From Tilletia caries (Eukaryota > Basidiomycota > Exobasidiomycetes > Tilletiales > Tilletiaceae): 64,000 bases of DNA. The notes beneath the pieces were generated by a model. That model was not told the origin of the DNA. It saw nothing but the letters and a program-made list of their open reading frames with translations, and searched no databases. The stretch lies in assembly GCA_032718865.1 (NCBI GenBank), contig JALUTQ010000003.1, forward strand, positions 1,456,001-1,520,000, given 5' to 3'. Positions 20,925-32,786 of the stretch are shown here, in pieces (position 1 is the stretch's first letter; the number at the start of each line of letters is the position of its first letter). The position numbers were made by a program, and so were the translations under genes.

Positions 20925-22757
20925 TTACGCGCCGGAGGGGGCTGAGGAAGTCGAGGGCCGGCTCTGCTCCTTGGCCTCCATGAACGCGTCGCGGTCCAAC
21001 CTCAACAGACTGGCCTTCTCCCGCTCCCGCTCTCCTTCGTCCGTCCTCGCCGTCGTCCTGAACATCGCAGCAGCCGTCGCCTTCGCCTGCGACACCGATT
21101 CCGACACCAACCCCGACACCGACCCCTGCCCAGCCGCAGGCCCATCCCCAGCCCCAGCAGGGGGAGGAACACTCGTCGTCCCCATCCCAATCGCCTCCCC
21201 AACCCCATTCCACAAATCGCGCTTACACGCCATCGCGAGCAGCATGACCGCGGGCAGGTGGACCAGGCTGACCCAGAAGCACCAGCGGGCGGCCTTGTCG
21301 GTCCCCGTGCGCCAGAACTTGTAGGCGGCGTGGATCATGACTGCGTTGATGGGGGTTGAGAGGAGGGCGTAGGGCAGGGGTGCCACTACGGCGGCACCGC
21401 CTTGCGTGCTCGCTGTTGTAGCTGCTGTTGTAGCAACGTCGGCCCCGCTGCCGCCAAGTCCGAAAAGGGACGCCAAGTCCACCGCGCCCGTGCCTGCGAG
21501 GGGTAAGGCAATACTGCACAACGGCAACAAAACCAACGCATACCTCAAACTAACCCTCCGATTCAACCCGGGGTCCAACACACTCATCATCCGATAACCC
21601 CCCCTTGCATATTCCGCCCTGAGACTCTGCGCGAGCGAGTTGAAGTGCGGGAACTGCCAGGCGAAGAGCAGGCCCGCCAGGATCCAACCCGGCGCGTCTT
21701 GCGGGAAGGTGAGGAGCGAGTTCGTACAGGCCGTCCAGCCCATTAGGGGCGGGATCGCACCCACCGCAGCGCCGATCCACGTATTCACCATGCTCAAGCG
21801 CTTCAACGGCGTATACACCCCCGCATAAAGGACGACATTCGCCAACCCCAACGCAGCCGTGAGCGGGTTCACCGCAAGAAGGAGCAAGCTCGTCCCCGCG
21901 CCTCCGCAAAGAACGGCAAAGCTGAACGCATGTAAAGGCGAAAGCGCCCGTCTCGGCAACGGTCTCCCGCGCGTCCTCGCCATCTGCGCATCATAAGGCG
22001 CCTCCAACAGCTGATTGAACGCATTCGCGCTCGCACTACACAGCGCCGTGCCCGCGCTGAGCGCGAGCAAGGTGCCCACCCCGTTCCCCACGCCCGTGCC
22101 GAGGGACGCGGGACAGAGCGCGTAGGGGGCCATGGCGGAGAGGACGACGAGGAAGGTGAGCCGCGATTTTCCGAGTTCTTGGTAGGTGCGGAGGAGGGAG
22201 GACGATGTGTGGGTGGGCAGGGGGCGGAATGATGTTGCTGCTGTTGAGGACGGGTTCAGTTCGGAGGGGTCGGTCTCGATGAGGGAGGGGTCGTTGGAGG
22301 CTGGTGCGTAGGAGGCGGTAGGGAGGACGTCGCGCTCGGCTGGTTCTGGAGCTGCTGCTGCTGTGACTGGGGATGAGGATGAGGATGATGGTGTGATTTG
22401 CGCGGTAGCCGACCCGGACGATGCTGAAGCTGAAGCTGAAGCTGAAGCTGACGCAGCTCCACTCGGATGCGCATGCGTATGGGATAAGCATCGTGCCCGT
22501 GCCGCACTTGCTATCCCGCCCGGAACGACAGCGTCTGCGAATCCCCTGGAGGAAGAGGTAGAGGAGCGATAGGAAGCCGTAAAGAAGGAATGTGGTAATG
22601 TAGACGCGTTCCTCCTTCTCCCTCCAGCTCCAGCTACCGACGCAGGGGATAACCGACGTGCCGATGCGTGCCTTGCTGTGACCGGAGAGACGAAGCGCGC
22701 GGTTGCGCTCGTACCGTAGCCGTGGATGAGGAGCCGCGAGGAGACGAGCTGGGCCAT
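20925..22757 (-). CDS. COX10: Protoheme IX farnesyltransferase (heme O synthase)
   Basis: It attaches a farnesyl group to protoheme to make heme O, the precursor of heme A for cytochrome c oxidase, in the mitochondrial inner membrane. It is a single-exon gene of 610 aa with an ATG at 22757. The N-terminus is rich in Arg, Ser and Ala with no acidic residues, consistent with a mitochondrial presequence. An S/A-rich spacer follows to about residue 190. The UbiA-family core then shows NAFNQLLEAPYDAQMARTRG, the first Asp-rich site, and a second conserved loop LDPGLNRRVSLRYA. About seven to nine hydrophobic helices surround these, including NVVLYAGVYTPLKR and GLLFAWQFPHFNSLA. The C-terminal 80 residues are hydrophilic. 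The upstream minus-strand neighbour is also a mitochondrial gene (threonyl-tRNA synthetase). Confidence 0.95.
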   Translation of the reverse strand: MAQLVSSRLLIHGYGTSATARFVSPVTARHASARRLSPASVAGAGGRRRNASTLPHSFFTASYRSSTSSSRGFADAVVPGGIASAARARCLSHTHAHPSGAASASASASASASSGSATAQITPSSSSSSPVTAAAAPEPAERDVLPTASYAPASNDPSLIETDPSELNPSSTAATSFRPLPTHTSSSLLRTYQELGKSRLTFLVVLSAMAPYALCPASLGTGVGNGVGTLLALSAGTALCSASANAFNQLLEAPYDAQMARTRGRPLPRRALSPLHAFSFAVLCGGAGTSLLLLAVNPLTAALGLANVVLYAGVYTPLKRLSMVNTWIGAAVGAIPPLMGWTACTNSLLTFPQDAPGWILAGLLFAWQFPHFNSLAQSLRAEYARGGYRMMSVLDPGLNRRVSLRYALVLLPLCSIALPLAGTGAVDLASLFGLGGSGADVATTAATTASTQGGAAVVAPLPYALLSTPINAVMIHAAYKFWRTGTDKAARWCFWVSLVHLPAVMLLAMACKRDLWNGVGEAIGMGTTSVPPPAGAGDGPAAGQGSVSGLVSESVSQAKATAAAMFRTTARTDEGEREREKASLLRLDRDAFMEAKEQSRPSTSSAPSGA

Positions 22758-22988
22758 GTTGATATCTCCGAGGGGCTGTGTGTAAAGGTGGTGGTAGTAC
22801 GCCAGATATAGATGGACGGAGCCCAGCTTCTTCGCCTATGTTTTTTGCTCGAGTAAGGGTCTTACGTCAGCAAACAAACCCGCTCCCTCATACTGTACGC
22901 GCTCGGAGTTCCCTTTCACTGGCCTGCGAAAGTCACGGACTTCGACCTGGATAAGTAAAGTGAATAGTGAGCTTCCAAACGGATTTGG

Positions 22989-24698
22989 TTACAGGTGATG
23001 TGAATCCAGGTAGCAGAACAGATCCCGCAGCTTGCCGACCTTCCACTCGCCCATGTCCTTCTTCACCACCTTCTCCCACCCCGGTCGGCCTTCCTCCACC
23101 ACTGGCAGCCCACCATCACCATCAGCCTCCGCGCCCGTGTCCACCGACACCGGCTGTTCCCTCGACCTCGCCCGCACATTCACAGTCCCATTCTGCATCT
23201 CCTTCTCGCCAACGACGAGCACAAAGTTGATCCGGCCCACCGCAGCTCGACGGACTCGTTTGTCCAACCGGTCCGGCGTGCTGTCGACTTCGACGTGGAA
23301 GTGCTGTAAGGTCCGACCAGTGGAGGGGGGACGATGTAAAGGCTCCTGGGCGAGCTTCGCCGTGTTTTGCGAGAGAGAGGCAGGACTCGCGGAAGGAGAG
23401 TCTGAGCTCGATTGCTGGGCCGTCTGCTCGGGAGGGCTAAGGTCGAGGTCGAGGTCGAGGTCGAGGACGTCGCCGAGTGCGAGCGCGTCTCGTACCCGTT
23501 GGGCATACTCCTTCACCGCCGGATTTCGACCGACAGGAACGACGACCGCCTGCCGAGGACTCAACCAGAATGGCCACTCCCCCTGCCCAACCTCGAGCAA
23601 GATCGCCAAAAAGCGCTCCGCACTGCCCAAGATGGCCCGATGGATCATGACCGGCCGCTCCGGCTCGCCGTGCTCGTTCTTGAAGTGGAGCTCGAACCGA
23701 CGGGGTAATTGGAAGTCGAGCTGGATCGTGGCGGTCTGGTGTTTCCGTCCGAGGGCATCGACGAGCCGGACGTCGATCTTGGGTCCATAGAAGGCGCCGT
23801 CGCCTTCATTAGGCGACCAAGTGAGCGCACTGGCGTCCAGAGCGGCTCGCAGCGCATCTTCCGCTTTATCCCATTCTTCTCTGGATCCGATGGACTGCTC
23901 GGGTCGGGTGGAGAGTACGAGCTCAAGGGCGGAGGTAGGGAAGCCAAAGGTCGTATACGCCGAGCGCAGCATACTGAGCATGCTCAGAATCTCAGCAGAG
24001 ACTTGCTGCGGGGTGCAGAAGACGTGCGCGTCGTCCTGGTGGAAACGACGGACGCGGGTCAGACCGGACAACGAGCCCGACGGTTCGTTTCGATGGAGAG
24101 GGCTGAACTCTGCGTAGCGGATGGGTAAGTCGCGGTAGGAGCGCTCCTCGTGGGCGAACATGAGGCAGTGTCCTGGGCAGTTCATCGGTTTTAAGCCGGA
24201 GCCGTCGTGCTCGTGCGCATGGGCAGGACAGGCCGACCCGGCGTGGTGAGGTATTCTCCCGGCCTCCTCCCGTAGATCACGCTCCCGATAGCCCTCAACG
24301 CCGAACATCTCGTTCCGATAGTTATCCCAATGGCCGCTGGTCTTCCAGAGTGCCTCGGTGTAGATCTGGGGCGAGCATACTTCGTGGTATCCCCGTCGGT
24401 CGTACAAATCGCGGACGACCCTGAGCAGTTTGGTTACGATGCGCCATCCGTTTGGCTGGAAGAAGGGCGTGCCTGGGGAGGACTCGTGCGTGAAGAAGAG
24501 GCTGTACTGGCGGGCGAGGGTCTGGTGGGTGTGTACCTCGCTCGGAGCAGGGCTGGCCTTGGCCTTGGAGGACGAGCTCCGACACGGTGTTTGGGCGAGC
24601 GCTATTCTTCTGCCGAGACGCGGGACCGAGACCGGATACGTGCGCACCGAGACGGCTGCGATGGTGCGCGCTGTCACTGCTATTCTTACGAGCGTCAT
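22989..24698 (-). CDS. MST1: Threonyl-tRNA synthetase, mitochondrial type
   Basis: A class II aminoacyl-tRNA synthetase that charges mitochondrial tRNA-Thr. The sequence has no N-terminal TGS or editing domain, as in yeast Mst1. The catalytic core shows KPMNCPGHCLMF (zinc Cys), motif 2 in HRNEPSGSLSGLTRVRRFHQ and DDAHVF, and motif 3 in MIHRAILGSAERF. The anticodon-binding domain follows (WPFWLSPRQAVVVPVG), interrupted by a DLDLDLDL and S/Q-rich insert. I prefer the ATG at 24698 because it begins MTLVRIAVTARTIAAVSVRT, a good presequence. An in-frame ATG at 24923 would add 75 residues and cannot be excluded. It is intronless and about 569 aa from the chosen start. It is divergent from the 6-phosphogluconolactonase gene. 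Confidence 0.93.
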   Translation of the reverse strand: MTLVRIAVTARTIAAVSVRTYPVSVPRLGRRIALAQTPCRSSSSKAKASPAPSEVHTHQTLARQYSLFFTHESSPGTPFFQPNGWRIVTKLLRVVRDLYDRRGYHEVCSPQIYTEALWKTSGHWDNYRNEMFGVEGYRERDLREEAGRIPHHAGSACPAHAHEHDGSGLKPMNCPGHCLMFAHEERSYRDLPIRYAEFSPLHRNEPSGSLSGLTRVRRFHQDDAHVFCTPQQVSAEILSMLSMLRSAYTTFGFPTSALELVLSTRPEQSIGSREEWDKAEDALRAALDASALTWSPNEGDGAFYGPKIDVRLVDALGRKHQTATIQLDFQLPRRFELHFKNEHGEPERPVMIHRAILGSAERFLAILLEVGQGEWPFWLSPRQAVVVPVGRNPAVKEYAQRVRDALALGDVLDLDLDLDLSPPEQTAQQSSSDSPSASPASLSQNTAKLAQEPLHRPPSTGRTLQHFHVEVDSTPDRLDKRVRRAAVGRINFVLVVGEKEMQNGTVNVRARSREQPVSVDTGAEADGDGGLPVVEEGRPGWEKVVKKDMGEWKVGKLRDLFCYLDSHHL

Positions 24699-25334
24699 AT
24701 CCTGTTTCGAGTGTCTGGCTGGGCGGATGAGCGGATGAGCGACATGCAGAGCGATGCCTGATCGCAGCGAGGGAAGCTTTGGCCCGATCTCCGAAATTCT
24801 TGGATGCGAGTCGCGTGGCAAGGTGTCGGCCGAGAGACGTGCATGTGCCAAACTGAGACTCTGTAATATGACGTCTCGCAGCATGAGAAGGAAAGCATGT
24901 TCCGACCCGAGCCCAAGGGCCATGCGACCTGGTCGTGGTCACTGGGGCGAGCACACAACCCAGCACACCTGCTCGACGAGCGCAGGGAAGGCGGCGGCGA
25001 GCACGAGGAGGGATGGAGACGCTGGTGCTGTGGGTGAGGCCGGCGGTGAAATGAAATACTGGGTGGAAGCTTCTTGTTCTGTGCCGTCGCTTCATCAACT
25101 CCAGTTCCGATCTTCCCACCCAGCTCAGGCCATCCACCAGTCACGAGTCACGACACCGACCACCATCTCATCCTGAGCTTCACATACAACCCATACCGCA
25201 ACCCCTGCACCCCTTCTTCCGTACCACACTCACTGCCCATCTCAACAAGCATCCCCTCAGAGCCCATCCCATTTCCCACCCCCGTACCAAGCAAAACCGA
25301 CACCATTTCCCCAGATAAGGACCTTCTTCCAACC

Positions 25335-26324
25335 ATGGCTCCCCTCAACAGCACAGCTCCTTCCCTCCAACCCGCTCCCCCGATCCTCTACGCCTTCGAC
25401 GACGCAGAAGAGCTCTCCAAGTCCCTCGCAGACTTCGTCATCAAGGTCAGTAACCCATCCCACACTTCGTCTTGTTCTTATTTCTCACTCTAGCTCGCTT
25501 CACACCCCACCCCCAACAGGCACAAGATGAGGCTATCGCCCGTCGGGATAAGTTCACCCTTGCCATGTCTGGTGGATCCCTCCCCAAGATGCTCGCCAAG
25601 TACCTCGTCACCCGCCAGGATGAGAGGGTTCGCTGGGACAAGTGGTGAGTGCCCCAGTGCAAGATCTACTCGGCTTTCTCTTGGTGAACGAAGTGTTGGA
25701 CTGAACGATGATGCGATCATTTCCCCCATTCCCGCGTGCTGGCGAACCAGGCAAGTCTTCTTTGCGGATGAGCGTCTCGTCCCGCTCGACCACGAGGACA
25801 GCAACTACAAGCTGTGCGACCAGGAGCTCTTCTCCAAGGTGCCCCAACTCCAGCGTTCCCAAATCTACACCATCGACGAGTCCCTGCTCGACGACGCAGA
25901 GGAAGCGAGCGACGCATACGAGAAGGAGCTCGCCTCAGCCTTCGCCGGCAAGGAATCCGTCCGGAATCCGGTCTTCGACCTCATCCTCCTCGGCATGGGA
26001 CCCGACGGACACACGTGCTCCCTCTTCCCCGGCCACGAGCTCCTGAAGGAGACCGACCGATGGGTGGCGCCTATCGAGGACAGCCCCAAGCCGCCGCCAC
26101 GTCGGATCACATTCACATACAAGGTCCTCAATCACGCCCACCGCGTCGCCTTTGTGCTCGCGGGCGAGGGCAAGCAGGAGATGCTCTCCAAGTCGCTCGA
26201 CCAGCCTGAGCTTGGGTTGCCCGCGAGTTTGGTCCGGCCCGCTCCCCCGGGTGACTTGTACTACTTCACCGATAAGGCGGCGAGCAAGACGGTCAAGTAC
26301 GAGGTCCAGCCTTTCAAGCTGTAG
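25335..26324 (+). CDS. SOL3: 6-phosphogluconolactonase
   Basis: It hydrolyses 6-phosphogluconolactone in the oxidative pentose phosphate pathway, in the cytosol. Exons are 25335-25445, 25520-25644 and 25751-26324; all junctions keep phase (donors GTCAGT and GTGAGT). The protein is about 269 aa, normal for the family. Signature stretches are [29 protein letters not shown] and [20 protein letters not shown], the last two holding the substrate-binding and catalytic residues. The C-terminus ends cleanly at KYEVQPFKL. The symbol refers to yeast SOL3/SOL4 by family, not by proven orthology. Confidence 0.95.
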
Positions 26325-28378
26325 CGCCAAACGAACCACCCCCCCCCCCGTATACCGAAAGAATCTCAACGTCCCCCCGTCTCTTTCCTCGTTCTGCCCC
26401 TCCTCTGTTTTTCCCCTCTCCCACGATCAAGACGTAGTCTGCCAAACCCAACGATTTCACAAGCGACGCGACGTCCGACGATGGGCTCGTCCCGCTCTCG
26501 ACACGATGCGATCGGTATTTTGACCACCCACACGCCAAACTCTCTCTGTGATTACTCGTTCCTCGGTCGAGCCACCTTGTCCGTCCGAAGCGGCTGGATG
26601 GAACCTGGGGCTACACCTCCCATCCAGCTCTGCCATATATCTGCAGCCAGCTGCGACTGTTTTCTCCACTTTGCCTCTCTTTTTTTTTTTTTTTTTTTTT
26701 GATGTCCAGTGTGTCTGGTGTCATCCCCCGTCTCTACATAACTTGTCCATGGCCAATCGCCGGTCGTGTCGTCCTGCACGTGATGTAGTAAAAACGCGTC
26801 GCGTGCGCGCGCGCGCTGCAGATCTTCGCGTGTGGATCTGCGGTAAAATGCCAAGAAATGAAATTGTTATGCGCCAGACGCCGACGCCGAGCCGAACGGG
26901 GTCCATCGGAAAAACTCTTGTCTTACATCCACGCGACGCGCGACGCGCTTGCTGCTGCGGACGCGACGTGAAAAACTCAGGAAGCCTCAATCGGGGGGAT
27001 GGGTTGGGGGAGTTGCAGACCGTGTCCATCGAGCGAGCGGCCTCAGGGCGTTCGGTTGAGAAAAACTAGAACCAAGACGAGGTCGGATTCGTTCGCAGTG
27101 CGATACAGCGAACTTTGTCAGTCCTATCTTCTCACAGGGGGGGCGGGACTCGGAGAGAGTTCTAGCAAGGCGGGACCTGTATCTCCTCTTTCGCAACCCT
27201 CTATCTTTGTCACTGATCATCATTCGCATGCAGGCAGTGTGCGGTGTGGAGGGAGAATGGATATACACTCGCTCTCGTGTGACCTGCGTACCGCGGCAGC
27301 GCGGCAGGTCTCCTGCGCGCATCCACTCCGGAGCAGGGGGCGGAGAACGCGAACGCGACAGCGGGACTGACTTTCCCAACGCTCCTCCCCCGAGGCCAGG
27401 CTCGCCGAGGAAAGGGAAGAGTATAGGCCGTTTGGAAGATGAGACAACTCCGCACAGGTCGGACACGGCATCGGGGGGGGTAACCAACCAGTTCGGGGCG
27501 GGCGCGTGGGCGCGTGGGCTCCCGTTCTGAAATGAGAACAAGAATCAGCGTCCAAAAACAAATGCGCCACAACAGGAAATAAACGCGTGACGCCAACACG
27601 CAACACGCAACGCGCGAAGAAGTGGAAGACACGGGAAGGGGGCGCGGGAGGCGCGAGTAAGAAAGAGAGCGAGAGAGGGAAGCGCGACGCGACGCGACAC
27701 ATATGGGAAGCACCGTTTCGTTACAAAAAGTGGCTTACACTTCTTCAGACGAGCGCGCAAGAGGAACAGCTCTCTCTCCCTCTCGCTCTCGCTCTCGCTC
27801 TCACCTTCCCTCACCACTGCCCATCCCGCACCCTCACCCGCACCCGCACCCGCACCCGCACCCGCACCCACACTCACACTCACCCACACACACATACATA
27901 CACGCACTCATCCTTCTCACTTCTCTCGCCCTTCCCACTCGCTCGCTCCGTTCTGTGCGCCGTGTAAGTCCCATCCTCATCCCCCTTCCCCACCCGCTGT
28001 CCTCCCCGCAGACCGGCACCAGCCTCGTCGGTCCTAGTAGTACACACGCAGCACCCCCTGCAAAGCCAAGCGCTGCCCATCTCCCTTTCCTGCCCCGTCG
28101 GCACCCAAGAGGATCTCGTTTCGCCAGCACCACTTTTTTCTTTCCAAGTATCCAACCCCACCGTACAAGTCCCGGGCTCAGCTCGTGCTCCCACCTCCAT
28201 AAAGCAACTCGGATTTCTTTTGTTCACCACAGCCTTCCTCTTCTTGGTGCGTTTTGGCAGTCGATGTACATGCTTGCGCCCCTGTCCTGCCCCGTCCTGA
28301 CCCCCCTTCCCGGCTTTCCTTCTTCATTTCTTTCTCTTGTCCCATCTCGGACTTCCCCCACCTCTCTCTCTCTCCCTC
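26325..28378. other. 2-kb intergenic region, no gene recognised
   Basis: No convincing coding frame is present. Visible features are a C10 run near 26340, a T20 run near 26681-26700, a GCGCGC cluster near 26800-26960, and CTCGCTCTCG and CACCCG microsatellites near 27780-27890 in the probable 5' leader of CDC6. A long open frame from 27703 is of biased composition and is out of frame with the CDC6 start. Confidence 0.5.
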
Positions 28379-31300
28379 ATGAATTCCCTCTCGTCAATCC
28401 AACAGCCCCCAATGCCAGTCACACGCAACTCCCGCGCAAGTCTGGGCGAGCACAACGCCCAGATTGCTACCTCGGAGTCCCTCGCACAATCAAGGGAAGT
28501 CCGCCAGGCCGCCATGGGTTCGCCCTACAGCCCCATCCTCTCCAAATTCAAAGGCGGACCGGCTGCAGGAGCAGCAGCGCCTTCCACATCTCGAGGCCAG
28601 TTCGGATCGGTCCTGCCGAATGGTCTGCCAGGTGGCCTCCGAGGCCGATTTTCAAGGACCGAGTCCATGCCTGTCATCGCCAGCAGCTCCCATCTTTCGG
28701 ACTCGGAAGACCCGACAGCAAGCCCCGTCTCTACTCGAACTCGCACCGCCAGCACAAAGCAAGGCCTAGCCCCCTCTGCCATCTCAGAAGTCGACCAGCT
28801 CTCGAACCAAGAAGCCACCTCGTCGTCGTCATCGTCTCAGCGACGCACCGGTACCGTAAAACGATCGGAGGCGGCTGCAGCGTCTTCCAACGGCCCCTCA
28901 CCGAACACCTGTGGCCAGTCCGGGAACTCCTCCTCAGCCGCCGATCCCAGGCCGGGCGAGGGCGGCGGCGGCGACAACGACGAGGATGATGATGAAGACG
29001 AGTCCCGCCGACGACCCCGGCGATCGAGCCGACTCGGCGGTTGCTCCTCCCAGTCAGAACAATTGCACGAACGGGACGATAGTAACAAGGAGAATGTTGC
29101 GCCGCTGAACTATGCCTACAACTCGGGCTCGTCGGAGCTCGAAGTCGTCATTCCGTCTTCGGCTCGGCTGAGCTCGCGTATGGGGACTATGGCTAGGCGC
29201 TCGGCTTCGTCGCCCAATGTCAACTTTCATGGAATGGCCTCGCATTCTTCGGTGCCTGGCTCGGTCAATCCTCGTCGGTCACCCAGACGGAGTGGTCCAA
29301 CCCGCATCGACTCCTTCAGTAAGTATATGGTTTTATTCTGTTCATCTTCACCTTGCCCGTGTGCAAGTTGGATCAATGTCGGAATTCTGACCTGATTCCA
29401 TTCTCACTGGAACAGACTCGAACCGGCGACCAAGTCCGATGGCTGTTTCATCTGCCGCACCATCGACTCCCTCCCGTCGGATCCGTGGTGCTCTTAACCC
29501 AGCCATCATCGAGGCCGGCATCCCCGCCAGCCCTTTTGCCAGGCTCAATCTCGCCGCCGCCGGCCCCTCCTCCGTCTTTGGCAGGTCGACATCCCTCAGC
29601 AACCGCACCAGCCTGGCGGACGATGCGGAGAGCAGCTACTTCTCCTCCCAGGGCTCTGGCAGCGTTGCTCCGAGTATTTTTGATGCCACGAGCCAGGTGG
29701 CTGATGAAGATTCTGACATGGACGATCTCAGTATCATCCCCGGTCCTCAGGGCGATCTGGCTGGCCCCCGTCAGTCTTCCGAGGTCGTACCCGAGAAGCA
29801 CTCGGCCGCTGATGATCTCAAGACGAATGTCGAAAGTGGTGATGGTGCAGCGCACGATGTCGAGATGCAAGATGTCGATGCTACCCTTGTCGAGCCCGTG
29901 GTCGTCGATGTGTCCCGGCCAAAAAAGCAACGCTTCCCGAATGTGTACGCCCATGCCCGTGCCCTCCTCCGCTTCAGCTCGTCCACCGGTGCAGGAAGAC
30001 AAGCTACTACTCCATCGACGACATCGTCAAAACGGGAAGGCGGCAACGACGACGGTGAAGATGCCCGGGAAAACGGGTTCGAGATTGTCGGTCGAGAGCG
30101 GGAGAGGGCGATGATCAAGACGTTCCTCACTGCCCGGTTCGGCGACGAGGCTCTCTTTGCGTCGGCCCGTTCCTCCGATGTCGAGCACGCTTCCATCCAG
30201 CTCGACACGAATGCGCCGAGTTTGTACATGTGTGGTCTGCCGGGGACGGGCAAGACGGCGCTGGTGCGATCGATCCTGTCTGAACTTCGTCAGCAGGATG
30301 CAACAACGATGACGGCCAGGGTGGTGCCGGCACCGCGGATTGCGTTTGTGAACTGCATGAGCATCACGGCGCCGCGGTTGATCTTTGGCAAGATTTTGGA
30401 GCAGCTTGGGGAGCCTGTCCCTTTGAAGGCGTGCGATGGGCTTAGTAGTGAGGCTGAGGGTGCGCTTGAGATGGCACTCAAGAAGTCGGATCGTCATGTG
30501 TGAGTCTTCTTTCCCCCTCTCTCTCTACTTCACTATGGCCGGTTCGATTGGGTCTTGGAAGCTGACATGGAGTTAATTTTCTCCAGCTTGATCGTCCTTG
30601 ACGAGATTGATCATCTTTTGGAGAAGCGGGCACACCAGAGCGTATTGCAGCGTTTGTTCTGTATTGGCAAGAGCAAGGCGGCGCTTTCGAACAAGTCTGC
30701 GAAATGTGCGATGATCGGGATCGCCAATTCGCTCGATCTGACCGAGCGGTTCATGCCGCTGCTCGCCCATACCGGCATGGCCCCTGCCATGCTGCACATG
30801 CAACCCTTCATCGCGGAGGACATAGTCAAGGTGGTGCGTTCCCGACTTGCCGGCCTGCATGCCCGGTACGACCTCGGACCGGAGGAAGAGTCGGAACCGG
30901 CGCAGAACACGGCCGATGCGATCTTCAAGAAGCCTGCCCTGGAGCTGGCGAGCAAACGGATCGCCGCTGCGACGGGCGATCTCCGCAAGGCGCTGGACGT
31001 GTGTCGTCTGGCGGTTGAGTCTGTCGAGGCGGAGCAGCGGCAGGGTGCGATGTATGTGATGACGACGGAGAGCACGGCGGGGCAGGTGATTGCTGCCGAG
31101 CTTCTTGCGCCGCTCACGCCGGAGACGGCGCCGAGGGTGATGCCGCAGCATGTTGTGAAGGTGCTCAATTCGGTGCTGGGGAGTGCGCAGATTGGGAGGG
31201 TACGCGGGTTGGATGTGCATGCCAAGTTTTTCTTGCTGGCGTACCTTGTCGCTGAGCGGAGGTTGGCGGAGGGACTTCCTGTTTTGGGGAGCGGGGGCGG

Positions 31301-31898
31301 CGCAGATGACAAGGCTGCTCTTGCATCGGCTGCGGCGGCGACGACGACGTCTGGGGGCGGCAGCAGCAAGTCGAAGAAGGCAATGTCGTCGGGAGGACTT
31401 CGGTTCATGGACGTCGAGCGGACGTATGCGACGCTCTTGAAGAATGACGCTGGTGGGCTGTCGGCGCACTTTGCGGGTGTGACCACCTCGGAGCTGTTGC
31501 AGGTCGTTGAGAATCTGGAGGTCGTCGGTGTTGTGACGCTTTCGAACGAGGCTGGCAGTGGCAGCAGCGGCGGTGGTGTTGGGAGGGCGGGAAAAAAGGC
31601 GGCCGGCGGCGGCGGCGGCGCGACTGGGCGGGTTGTCAGTCTCGTGCTTGCGCAGGAGGATGTTCGGGAGGGGATCACGACTGCTGCGGCGGCGTCGTTC
31701 TCCTCCTCCTCCTCTGAGGGCGGTAACAGTAGCAACGGGGCGATTGCTGTCGTTGCCGATGCGATTTCGCGGATGTGGTACAAGGAGGAGACTCGGATCG
31801 TCCGGAGTCGCGGGTGGGAGGCTGCTGCTGTTCAGAGCGAGGCTGTGCGGCGGGCTGAGCTTGGGGGTGGGCGTGGGTTCCAACCTGTGGGGCTATGA
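28379..31898 (+). CDS. CDC6: DNA replication licensing ATPase Cdc6/Cdc18
   Basis: An AAA+ ATPase that loads MCM onto ORC-bound origins in G1. Exons are 28379-29318, 29416-30499 and 30587-31898, all in phase, giving about 1,111 aa (S. pombe Cdc18 has 577). The excess is mostly a long disordered N-terminus. That tail carries a KEN box (SNKENVAPL, residues 237-239) and CDK-type sites such as SPRRSG and STPSRRIRG, which point to APC/C and CDK control. Walker A is GLPGTGKTALV, Walker B is LIVLDEIDHLL and sensor 1 is GIANSLDLTERF. A C-terminal winged-helix region follows (VERTYATLL, GVTTSELLQVVENLE), broken by S/G-rich inserts. Orc1 was considered, but no BAH domain is present. Confidence 0.9.
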
Positions 31899-32786
31899 CC
31901 GGGGTTCCTCAAGCAAACGAGGAAACAACACCCCCAATCTGCTCCCCCTTCTCCTTCTCCCCCTCGCCCCGCCGGGGCCGACGTCAGACGCCGACGCTGA
32001 GGAAGGACAGGCGGCAGACACGAAGATCATCAAGACTACGTACCGAAAAAAGGACGAAACTGGAAAATTGGGACCACACGTAACGAGAACACGAGATTTT
32101 ATACCTCTCTACCCGCATCCTTATCGCAGGCCCCCCCCCCGCGGCCCTTCGATTCTTCGTCTTTCCCCGAGCGGCCTCTCCGACGCTATCGATCGGAACA
32201 TTCTCTCTTTCTTTATGCGGTAACCCCTCCTATTCACCCTCCAGCCCTGCGAACTTTTTACCTACTGGACGACCCTCCCCCCGAAAACGACGGCGACGAC
32301 GACGACTCCCCTACGTACTATCTACTCTCTCGCTCTCTCGACATGGCCGCCCCCCCAACAGGCCAGTGTACTCAATGACGCCCTCAAAACCCAAGGCCCC
32401 AACCGTAAAACCGCGAACTCTCAAGTCTTTCCTTGCACACCTTCATCCCAAGTTCTCTCTGGCGCTCTCCGCTGGCTTTTCTTTCTCTTTCTTTACACAC
32501 TTTCACGGTCGTCTTTCCCCCTTTTCGAACGATGTCAAGCTTGAGCAACCTTCCCTCTCCCAAATCCAAATTCCAAAAACCTCTGTCTTTTCTCCCTGTT
32601 ATACATATATATACCAGGTCGTTGAGATGCGTTTGGCACTCTGCTCCGCCGGCTTTACTGGGTGATTCGAGAGCGAAGGTGTGGTATGGTGCGAAGGGCA
32701 GTGATACATGCGGTAAGCGTACACGATTCGGATGATCGCCTCAGGTTATTCGCCCGGGGAGGAAGGGCTTTTGTCGTTCCATCTCT
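31899..32786. other. Intergenic, convergent 3' ends
   Basis: This lies between the stops of CDC6 and MAD2. It is C- and T-rich with no recognised gene. A short frame at about 32366-32665 has no domain and is likely UTR. Confidence 0.55.

Noticed and set aside
27703..28989. 428-codon open frame on the plus strand
   Set aside because: It is His/Pro/Ser biased from microsatellites in the CDC6 leader and overlaps the first CDC6 exon in another frame.
30573..31883. Long minus-strand frames opposite CDC6 (436 and 390 codons)
   Set aside because: They are antisense shadows in GC-rich coding DNA; the sense frame has Walker motifs and good splicing.
32366..32735. Small genes in the CDC6-MAD2 gap
   Set aside because: Short frames there are Ser/Phe/Leu-rich translations of pyrimidine-rich UTR sequence, with no motif or splice support.
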